From an uncultured Prevotellaceae bacterium (lineage in GTDB: Bacteria > Bacteroidota > Bacteroidia > Bacteroidales > Bacteroidaceae), in contig CAMJZV010000008.1 in the NCBI GenBank assembly GCA_946410305.1, forward strand, positions 1 through 64,000: a stretch of DNA of 64,000 nt. Reading direction: 5' to 3'. Positions 7,995-24,320 of this stretch are shown here, one piece after another. Each line of letters starts with the position of its first letter. Within the stretch, counting starts at the first letter, position 1. Position numbers and translations under genes: made by a program. The notes beneath the pieces were generated by a model. The model searched no databases and had not been told where the DNA came from. It worked only from the letters and a program-made list of their open reading frames with translations.

Positions 7995-8630
7995 ATGACA
8001 CCACAGGAAGAAAGAAATGAGCAGTTGGCTCAGACCATTATCAAGAACCTGAAGCGCCGACATATGGATGGCTTCTATTGCGCCACGGCAGAAGAGGCTG
8101 TGAAGAAAGTGTCGGAACTCATTGCAGACGGAAGCAGTGTCACATGGGGAGGTACGATGACAGTCCGCGATATGGGTATTCCTCAGTACCTTAAAGACCG
8201 TGGCACACTCCAGTTGCTTGATAGAGACCTCGCAGCAACACCTGAGGAAACGCAAGCGATATATCTCAAGGCGTTCTCTTCCGACGTTTATCTTTCCAGT
8301 GCCAATGCCATTTCTGAGGACGGTGTCATCGTGAACATCGATGGCAATGGAAACCGTGTTGCAGCCATCACCTGGGGACCTAAGAAGGTCATCTTCATCG
8401 TTGGCATGAATAAGGTGGCTCAGAATGTAGAGGCAGCACTTGCCAGGGCACGCAGCACGGCAGCGCCCATCAACGCGGCGCGCTTCGACATTAAGACTCC
8501 CTGCAAGACTGATGGTGTGTGCCATAACTGCAATTCGCCCCAGTCTATCTGCAACTACGTTCACTTCCTCAGAAACTCCCCACGAGGAAGGCATGTCGTG
8601 GTGTTGGTGGGTGAAAACCTAGGATACTAA
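7995..8630 (+). CDS. LUD-domain protein (LutC/YkgG-like)
   Basis: 211 residues matching the LUD (DUF162) family, whose LutB/LutC members serve lactate oxidation. Typical features are 'ADGSSVTWGGTMTVRDMGI' (about 43-61), 'AITWGPKKVIFIVGMNKVA' (about 122-140) and a cysteine-containing C-terminal part 'CKTDGVCHNC' (about 175-184). No lutA or lutB partner is present, so this is an orphan of the type common in Bacteroides, annotated only as lactate utilization protein. Role in this organism is unknown. Confidence 0.82.
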   Translation: MTPQEERNEQLAQTIIKNLKRRHMDGFYCATAEEAVKKVSELIADGSSVTWGGTMTVRDMGIPQYLKDRGTLQLLDRDLAATPEETQAIYLKAFSSDVYLSSANAISEDGVIVNIDGNGNRVAAITWGPKKVIFIVGMNKVAQNVEAALARARSTAAPINAARFDIKTPCKTDGVCHNCNSPQSICNYVHFLRNSPRGRHVVVLVGENLGY

Positions 8631-8695
8631 AGGCTTGGAAACTTCCCCAAACGACAGGATAAGATGGAACAGATAAGAGACAAGGTGTTTTGGAG

Positions 8696-9454
8696 GTGAG
8701 ACTAACGTATATTTTTCATAGTTGCTTTGTTTTGGAGACTAAGAAATCCATCCTAATATTCGATTACTGGATGGATCCAGGCAATGTGTTGGAATCAGTT
8801 CTTCAGAGCAAAAAGCCCATCTATGTATTTTCCAGTCACTTCCACGAAGACCACTTCAATAGTGCCATCTTCGAATGGAGAAAGCTGCATGATAAAATCA
8901 CCTATATACTATCCAAGGATATATATAAGCATCGGCGAGCCACAAAGGAGGATGCTGACGTATGGCTAGCCAAGGGCGGCGTATGGTCTGATGGCACCTT
9001 GTCTGTATGGGCATTAGGCAGCACAGATAGCGGAGTATCATGGATAGTAGAAACGGAGGGCAGGCGTATCTTCCATGCCGGGGACTTGAATAACTGGTAT
9101 GCGAGATTTCTGCCAGAAGCCGTGCCTGGTGAGGCTATCTATAGTGAAGAGTTCGACGAAGAGATTGACCCGATAGCCCATGAGAAGCAGTACTTGGGCG
9201 AACTAAAGGACATTCGCAAGATAACAGACAGCTTCGATGTGGTGATGTTCCCCATAGACGGGCGTATCGGCAACGGATATACCCTTGGTGGCCGACAGTT
9301 TATTGAGCGTTTCAAGGTAGGTCTCTTTGTTCCTATGCACTTTGTGGCCAGCGGCTTCGAATCCTCATGGCGAATGAAGGAGTTCACGGACGAAAAAGAT
9401 ATTCCTTTCTGGGAAATCAGCAAGGAAGGAGAAACAATACCTATTTCTGATTAA
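8696..9454 (+). CDS. MBL-fold metallohydrolase (UlaG/YcbL-like)
   Basis: About 252 residues. The metal motif is 'FSSHFHEDHFNSAIFEW' (HxHxDH), preceded by the strand 'SILIFDYWMDPGN'. Later likely ligands are 'RIFHAGDLNNWY' and 'FVPMHFVASGF'. No ATG precedes the first conserved strand: an in-frame stop lies at 8660, and only TTG (8690) or GTG (8696) can start the protein. I prefer GTG because it gives 'RLTYIFHS' immediately after the initiator, as in relatives. Cytoplasmic; substrate unknown. Confidence 0.78.
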   Translation: MRLTYIFHSCFVLETKKSILIFDYWMDPGNVLESVLQSKKPIYVFSSHFHEDHFNSAIFEWRKLHDKITYILSKDIYKHRRATKEDADVWLAKGGVWSDGTLSVWALGSTDSGVSWIVETEGRRIFHAGDLNNWYARFLPEAVPGEAIYSEEFDEEIDPIAHEKQYLGELKDIRKITDSFDVVMFPIDGRIGNGYTLGGRQFIERFKVGLFVPMHFVASGFESSWRMKEFTDEKDIPFWEISKEGETIPISD

Positions 9455-9465
9455 TACTATCTTGT

Positions 9466-9618
9466 AGGAGTTTTAATCGCCTGAGTACTGACTATGCTCT
9501 GAACGACCAGCTTCACGCTATCCTCGGCTACGACCTCTTCCATGCCGACCGCGGTAGCTTTGCCGTCTACGACAACAACTCCGAGGTGTTCGTAAAACTG
9601 ATGGCTAAAAAAATATAG
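9466..9618 (+). pseudogene. Tail of a broken gene, family not recognised
   Basis: An open frame without a start codon reads '...STDYALNDQLHAILGYDLF' and then '...SFAVYDNNSEVFVKLMAKK', ending with TAG at 9618. The composition is protein-like (balanced, with aromatic and acidic residues), yet it begins inside the end of the MBL gene in another frame and has no initiation site. I read it as the C-terminal remnant of a deleted gene. I do not recognise the family. Confidence 0.4.
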
Positions 9619-9650
9619 TTCAAATCACGCTGCAAAGGTACGACGAAAAA

Positions 9651-9692
9651 CCCTACGGCACAATACTCAAAAATGAGTGTTTTGCCGTAGGG
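9651..9692 (-). terminator. Long hairpin terminator ending the MACPF operon
   Basis: Bases 9651-9669 and 9674-9692 form a 19-bp stem with two mismatches and an AAAA loop. Read on the minus strand the stem is followed by TTTTT, so it is an intrinsic terminator for the operon whose last stop codon is at 9763. It may also stop + strand transcripts from the MBL gene. Confidence 0.8.
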
Positions 9693-9762
9693 ATATGAAA
9701 GGTTTCTAATGAAACGCGATTAGCAAAAAGTAGGTATTCGCTTTGCTGTTTTGGGATGGAAA

Positions 9763-10452
9763 TTATTCATTATAATCCGGATCGAAATGACTGTGGTATT
9801 CGAGGCACAACCTTTTATAATATTCGCGCGTGGCGTCGCTTGTCGTGTCTGCTCGGATGATTTCATAATAATAGTGCGAGAGTCCAGGCTCTACACCACT
9901 CTCTGTATGGATGACGTTGTAGAGCGAGTCGCCCAGCACAGGCCGGCAGACTTCCTCAGGATTTGCTGCATAGTAATTCCTGTAGCTCTTGACCTGTATC
10001 TCGGTATACAGGTATTCGAACTTCAGATTGAAGAGGTCTCCCCAATAGCCGCGGTCACTGGTCTGGTGCTTGTATTTCCCAAAGATGCCGCGCTCAGTGG
10101 CCGTCGTTTTCACGTCGTCAATAACAATACGTATCGAATCATACTCACAGATAACGGTGGTACGTGCCAGATCCTTCAGTTCGAAGGGCCAGGAATTGTC
10201 GGTACGGCATTTGCGCTCAGCACTCTCACGGGTCTTGTAGTTAATGGGCGTAGTCTTTCCGTTGTGGCGTGCAGCCACCTCTTCGGCAAGCGTCTGTGTC
10301 GGTGGTCCATAGACTTGAGCCAAACTCATTGCTTGATCCAGTTCTTCCAGGAATTGCTGCTCTGTACTTTTTTCTTCTTTGTTACAAGAGGTTAACAAGA
10401 TGCCATTAGCGAAAATGGCCAGTATGAGTAATGATAATAAATTCTTTTTCAT
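9763..10452 (-). CDS. Surface lipoprotein with RelA/SpoT-like nucleotide pyrophosphotransferase domain
   Basis: 229 residues. The signal peptide ends in the lipobox 'LLTSC' with Cys23; the next residues 'NKEE' fit the Bacteroidetes export signal that sends lipoproteins to the cell surface. The rest resembles the RelA/SpoT synthetase fold: 'INYKTRESAERK' (70-81) for the substrate-binding Lys/Arg strand, 'ELKDLARTTVICEYDSI' (91-107) with Asp94 at the magnesium-ligand position, 'SDRGYWGDLFNLKF' (132-145) for the G-loop with the stacking tyrosine, and 'TEIQVKS' (150-156) with Glu151 as second catalytic acid. No hydrolase, TGS or ACT domain is present. Such isolated domains are found in toxic synthetases. 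It is the last gene of the operon. An in-frame ATG at 10494 lies too far from the hydrophobic core. Domain call is by motif only. Confidence 0.65.
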   Translation of the reverse strand: MKKNLLSLLILAIFANGILLTSCNKEEKSTEQQFLEELDQAMSLAQVYGPPTQTLAEEVAARHNGKTTPINYKTRESAERKCRTDNSWPFELKDLARTTVICEYDSIRIVIDDVKTTATERGIFGKYKHQTSDRGYWGDLFNLKFEYLYTEIQVKSYRNYYAANPEEVCRPVLGDSLYNVIHTESGVEPGLSHYYYEIIRADTTSDATREYYKRLCLEYHSHFDPDYNE

Positions 10453-10497
10453 GTTTTTCTGGTTTTTAGATGTTTTTCTAATGTGGGTGTTCATTGG

Positions 10498-10695
10498 TTA
10501 GTAGTCATATTCCTCGTCGGCGATGTCGAGTTCGAAATCGTCCTCGCGACTCAGGCCTGTTCCAACATGAATGTCGGGGTCTATGCCTCCACCGTTTTCT
10601 ACTTTTCCCTCTACGAAATTGGAACCAGCCAGCAGGGAAACTGCCCCGGTGATGAGCAGTTCCCGTGTGACAGGATGTTGATACTTTTTCTTCAT
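10498..10695 (-). CDS. Small acidic peptide-like protein with LLAGS motif
   Basis: 65 residues: a basic start 'MKKKYQHPVTRELLI', then 'GAVSLLAGSNFVEGKV', a Gly-rich step and a very acidic tail ending 'IADEEYDY'. Prevotella genomes encode many short proteins of the form MKKKY-x-P-x-T-x-x-L...LLAGS with acidic tails; their function is unknown, and they resemble leader-core precursors or small secreted factors. There is no lipobox and no clear signal peptidase I site. Start 10695 is preferred: the longer frame from 10812 runs through intergenic repeat DNA. It lies in the gap between the 2710-residue protein and the RelA/SpoT-like gene. Confidence 0.7.
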   Translation of the reverse strand: MKKKYQHPVTRELLITGAVSLLAGSNFVEGKVENGGGIDPDIHVGTGLSREDDFELDIADEEYDY

Positions 10696-10699
10696 ATTC

Positions 10700-10822
10700 T
10701 TCTGTTTTGAATGCTGAATGTTGAGTGTTGAATGGTCGCCGTTGGCGATTGTCAATGAAAAATTGAGAATTTTACATTCAAACATCGCAGCGAAGCGAGA
10801 ATCATTCCTCATTCCACATTCC
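10700..10822. repeat. Intergenic filler repeat (ATTCC/ATTCAAC-type)
   Basis: The gap holds runs of GAATGTTGAGTGTTGAATG type and ATTCCTCATTCCACATTCCT type, plus the segment ACATCGCAGCGAAGCGAGAA. The same pieces recur near 60.08-60.22 kb, partly in the opposite order. It carries no gene. Confidence 0.75.
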
Positions 10823-18951
<8,129 letters not shown>

Positions 18952-18955
<4 letters not shown>

Positions 18956-21900
18956 CGCTTGTATATTTTGCGTCCTTTTTGAACGGTAATACCTTTATAG
19001 TTTTCGTCTACGCGCTGTCCGTTGAGGTTATAAGACTTAGAATCATGAACCATGAACCCTTCACCCTTAACCGTATCGATTCCCGTCGGTGCTCCTGCTG
19101 GGACGAGGAACTCTATGCTTACGCGATCGCCCAACAGCGGCAGGAGTTCGTAGGTCTTGGCATTGAGCAGCGTGAGGCAATAGCTCATGGGTGCCGTGGT
19201 GCGGGTGTCGTTGGCAGTGGCATAACTGAACGACTGGTCGTAGTAGTTGTCGTTGAACATCATGCAGCCATATTCTGCCAAGTCAGCATAGCGCTCAGGT
19301 GCTGGCAGATGCCAGATGTCGAGACGGTTGTCGAACGAGGCGCACCAGTAGTGCGGCATGTCAAGGTCTGGTGTGTCGTCCTCGTCAGACTCCTCATCGC
19401 ATTCGTCTTCCTCCATCATCTTCATGAGCAACTCCTCAAGCTCTGCTCCGGTCTGGGCATCCACCAGCGGCTCGGCATCGGAACGCTTGGCACGTACCAA
19501 CAGGGGGAGTGCCGACGGAAGATCCATGCGACCGTCGGCCATCATATAGATGAGTGATACGGCAGACAATGGCGAGTCACCATCTTCGCCGAGCACCTCA
19601 CCACGGATGTCAGTCAGGTAAGCCACGTCGTAGTAGTCGAGCATACGAGCCGTGATGCTCTGAGGCTGGCGCGGGTCAAGGAAGATGGGCTGCCAGCCGT
19701 CGGCCATGACGTCGGCGAGTCGGCGTGGAGCAGCACTGGTGGCGGGTGTCGCATTCTCGTTCTTAGCCCACTGGGTCTCTGCGTACCTGACGTACTTCTT
19801 GGAAGCCGTGCTGTAGAACTGCAGGTAGAAGCGGTTAGGCTGGAGGGGCGAAGAGCCGTTGGAAAGAACAAACTCCTGCTGTGTGCCATTCCATACGTAC
19901 AAGAGCTCGTCGTTGACGATCTTGGCAGGGATGGTGTCGTAGGTGGCAAAGAAGCTACCGATATCCAGGATGGACGCATAGCGTGCCACGCGATGGTCGG
20001 AGGTTGCCTTGATGGTGATAGGACTGCCGTCGCTGTTGCTCAGCACGTAGGTTCTTTCCTCACCGTCGTTGCCATTGCTGACCATCCAGGGCTTGTTGAA
20101 CTGATAGTTGACAGACTGCGGTGTACCGGAGAGCGTCAGCGTAATGGCTGGTGAAACATCAGGCTTGCTGTCTTTCTCTATCACCTCATGATAGAGGAAT
20201 GTGCCGTCGCCGGTCATCTGATTGAATGCAAACGGCAGTACCCACGGCTCCAGATTCTTCGTGGCTTTACGCTTATAGATAATCTGATTGACCTTCACAT
20301 CACTGGTGCAGACAAACGGCTCGCCGTCAGTGATGGTGAGTTCGGCAAGCGACTGACCATTGCTTACCGTCTGGCTATTGCTGCCAGTGACGATGCGAGC
20401 ATCAATTCTGTCGAGAATACCCTGTGCATAGACTGGATAGTCCTGGCTGGCAGCATTGGCCTTCGTACGTAGATTCTGGCACACATCGGCCGTTGGCGCA
20501 TTGCTGATCCAGTCGCAGCTTTTAAGTTTTGAGGCGTCGCTGTAAACGTACAGTGGACTATTGTCGAGAACCTGCACCTCCTGATTGGCTTTGCTGACAA
20601 TGCTCAGAACACCCGTGGCAGAACAGTGGTCAACAAGACTGCCGTTGCCTTCGTTCTTATAGACCAGCGCTGCAATGCGGTTCTTCTTGGATTTTTTCTC
20701 CGCTATTCTCGTAATCTCGCCACAGAAATGACAGTTGCGGATGGTGCCCTTGTTCTCGTTGGCAATGCCGCCGCAGTTCTCAGTAGACGTTACGACACCT
20801 GCCACGCGCAGTCCCTCGAGCAACGCACCCAACCTGATGGTGTTGAACAGTCCTTTGGTGGAACCCTCTTGGTGGAACCTGATGGTGTGACCGCAGCCAT
20901 AGAAGGTGCCTTTCAGATCGATGGACTTTCCCCAGTTGTTCAGGTCAATATCCCTTGCCAGGTAGAAGATTCCTTCCTGGTCGTTGATGCTGGCAAACTG
21001 GCTGGCGGTATAGATGAACCTACCCTCCTTGGTTTGAGGAGTAATCAGGACATCGTGTCCAGGCATCGTAAACGAGAAGGTATAGACATTCTCGGTATTG
21101 TCAGTGAACGGGCACTGGAAGGCGTCGCTTCCGTCAGGTGCTGAGATGGTGATGCTCTCCAGGTGGTTGTTGCCTGAAACGCTCACGGATGCTGTAACCA
21201 CGGTACCGGCATTAGCCGTCTCATTCGAGATGCTTACCATGCTGGTATTGGCAGGCAGGGAGAACTGGATGTTATAGCCGCCCACATACTTGTTCTTGAT
21301 GCTGGCAGTGAAGACGTAATTGGTCTCTGGTACATTCTTGAGCGTTTCAGCCAGAGCGGCAGGCGTTGTCGCTGTCACACCGTTGCAGAGCACCGCTCTT
21401 GAGTTGCCGGCATTGGGTACATAGTAGTTGCGCTCAATGGTGACGCTGTCCATGTCATTACATATCATATAGGCACGGCTATCGCCATTGACAAACATGC
21501 CACTGAAGACGTTGTCCTTGATGATGCCACCTTTCTCCTGATTGGCTACGCCATAGATGGTCTTGGCATCTAAGCCGTCGCAGAGAACGTGGCAGTAGGC
21601 AATGGTGCCTCCCTCCTTGTTAGCACTGTTCTGTCCGGCAACACCGCTGGCGCTGGAAAGAGCCTTCTCATTTTTTACGGAGCCACTGATCTCGCAGTCT
21701 TCGATGATACCGTTGTTTAAGACGCAAATGGCGCCCATATAGTTCTCACTTTCATCACCCGTCTTGCTACCCTTCACATTCGCAGTGACATAGAGATGGC
21801 GAACGGAGGCATTGGGTTTGACGGTGTGGAAGAGGCTGGTATTGCCTCCGTAGGTGATACGGTGGCCGTTACCGTCGAAATCGCCTTGGAGTACAATTTG

Positions 21901-24282
21901 TTTTTTGTCCCATTGGTTACCCAGGTTAAGATCGTCATCGAGGCGGAATGTTCCGTAATGCTTCGAGATACTATCTAACTGTGCAGCCGTAGTGACAGGT
22001 ACGATAAACTCACCTTTCAACGTGAGGAAGGCGGTTGGCATGACAAAGGAATACGTGCCTGCACCTGTGGCTTGATCTACCTGCTCCTCAGTAAACTGTA
22101 CTGCGTTGGCAGGGATGGCCCTGATTTGCTTTAACCGACTACCGGCTTTGGGGGTGACTGTAACAACGACCCGCTCACCCTTCTTCGCATATACTTTGTC
22201 GACCTCAATCTTGCCGCCGTAATAGTTCACGAGCAGCACTTTCTGCTTGTCAACATACGGAGTGATCTCGATGTCGTCGTTGTCTTGCTTGACATAGCGG
22301 AAGTAGGTGGTACTGGTAGCGATGTCAATAGAGTCTGGCTCCAGGTATTCTTCGCTACCACCGATGTCAAACAAGCCATCATCCTCATCCTCTTCTTCCT
22401 CCTCATCACTACCTTCCTCTGTGCTTTCTTCGCTCTCTCCAGAAGAGGGAGCGGTGCACGTCATCTCGTAGACGGCATAGCCCTCTTCGGCCTGTCCTTT
22501 GATGAGGATGACATCATCCTTCATAGCCTTGATGGTGTCGCCCTGTTCACCAGTAACAGTATTGAACAGTGTCACGTTAGCATGAGCATTCTTGGCGAGA
22601 GTCACCGTGCCCAGCTCGCCAGACGGAGTATAGTTGATAGTGACGTCGCTCTTATCCATCTTAAAGATCAGCACATCTTCGCTTTTGATGGTGTCACCTT
22701 GCGTGGGAAGCAGCAGACAGAGGTCGTCAAACATCGGACCAATGTAGCTACGCTTATTCTCGTCGTCAGCCTTGGCTTCTACCAGCAACTTCAGCTCGCT
22801 GGCTTTGGCAGCGATGGTGCCGACCTTAAACTCGGTAATCCAGTCTTTCTCCTTTCCTTCCGGGTCAGCAACAACCAGGGTCTCCGACACGTCATTGCCG
22901 CTGGCCACGATGCTTACCTTTGCCATCTGGGCCCTGCAGGGATTGACGCTGGCAATGGCCGCAATATTCAATCGGTTATTCTGCTTGGCACTGGCGGGGA
23001 AAGACATCTGGGTGAGATCTACCGTTTGCGACATGCTGTTGACACCACTGGTACGCCAATAGTTGTTGCCAGAGGAATCGGTAAAGACCTTGACGGGAAG
23101 TTGCTGACCGTTGTTTTCGGTGGTATCGTCCCAGCCATCCATGCCCTGGTCGGCGAAACTGTTTTTCAGCGCATTATGGTAAACCAGCAGGTCTTTGGGA
23201 TCTCCTGTCGTATTGCACTGGACGCTGAAAGTCTCAGGCATCATAAACACCACGGGGATTTGCTGGTTGGTGCGTGCCACACCAGGATAGCCGGGAATCA
23301 TCTCAGGCATGTAAGCCTTTACGCGATGGGTGTTCTTAGTGTCGTTGATAGTGACATTATATACTCTCTCATGTCCTATCGTAATCGAGACATCCTTCAA
23401 GTCGACTTTCATCCGATAGACGGTTCTCCATCGGCCATCATCCATGCGCTTCGGTGTTTCAGCAAGCCACCATGACTTGCAACCATCGAAGGTGATGTTG
23501 GCAGGGATATAGCCTTTCTCAGCAGTCAGGATGACATCGACCTCTTCACGCGCTTTCGGGGTCGCATTACCGAGGGTCACCTTGACTTGGGTGGTATCTC
23601 CATGGATCTCAATATTATAATTCTTCTTGCCAAAGACGGGAGTGACATGCACGACATCCTCTGCGTTGGGCATGTAAATGATAATGGAATCCGCACACCG
23701 CTCGATAAAACTCGAACTGAGATTGGTGACTTCCACATCCACCAGTTCGTGAGTATTCTTTAAATCTTTATGGATCTCGGGCTTCAAGACGATAGGCATC
23801 GTGGGCACATTCTTGGCCACAGCATAGTTCGTCTTTTCCTCGGCTAAGCCATACGTTGGCATTAACTTGCATTTGGCGTCTTTATTCTGATGGATTTGCA
23901 ACTCGCGCAAAGGGACAAAGTATGCCCACACCTCCACATCTGCCGCGGGCATGGTGAACTGGAATATCTGCGACGAGTTGGCACGGTCATCCGGATAAGT
24001 ACTCTTATTCTCTGCCAGTATGGGGGCAGACAGTCCGCCATTGGCATTTCGGGTGGCATAGTAAACACCTCTCGACATGCCAAAGCCTGCTTCAGGTACA
24101 CAATAGACCTTCACTATAGAGCCGACTGTAACACTCTGGTCGGGCGTTTGGACAGTTCCATTTACCATGGGGTTAGCAGTGCTGGGCATTACCGAATATG
24201 ATGATGGCTGTTGTGCCCATACTCCGACAGAGAACAGCAGCAGCGCTACACTAACGAAGAGTGAGAAGAAGTCTTTTTTCAT
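18952..24282 (-). CDS. Large exported protein (1776 aa) with GLUG repeats, acidic tracts and T9SS-like tail
   Basis: Signal peptide cleaved near 'VGVWAQQ'. The N-terminal half (about 30-740) is made of beta-sandwich-like repeats separated by 'VNYYGGKIEVDKVYAKKGER'-type bacterial repeat segments. An acidic tract 'EEGSDEEEEEDEDD' lies near residue 625 and another, 'EEDECDEESDEDD', near 1630. Two GLUG-type regions follow: 'GDFDGNGHRITYGG' (about 785) and 'GTFYGCGHTIRFH' (about 1115). The end 'SYNLNGQRVDENYKGITVQK' then 'GRKIYKR' matches a Prevotella-type T9SS sorting tail. The acidic tracts may bind calcium. It sits between the 926-residue GLUG protein and the giant protein, with a 4-base overlap to the latter. 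Confidence 0.82.
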
Positions 24283-24320
24283 ATTTCGATTTCTACGTTT
24301 CTTGTTACGAGTTTCAGGTA

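Noticed and set aside
7995..9454. A lactate utilization operon
   Set aside because: Only a single LUD-domain gene is present; lutA and lutB partners are missing and the next gene is an MBL protein.
9633..9640. Minus-strand -7 box (TACCTTTG) beyond the operon terminator
   Set aside because: No gene follows it on the minus strand; kept only as a possible leftover of an earlier arrangement.
10696..10812. An N-terminal extension of the 65-residue protein up to 10812
   Set aside because: The added codons come from intergenic filler repeats and lack any conserved feature; the MKKKY start is typical of the family.
22285..23475. A 396-codon open frame opposite the 1776-residue protein
   Set aside because: No start context, no motif, and it disappears against the strongly supported gene on the minus strand.
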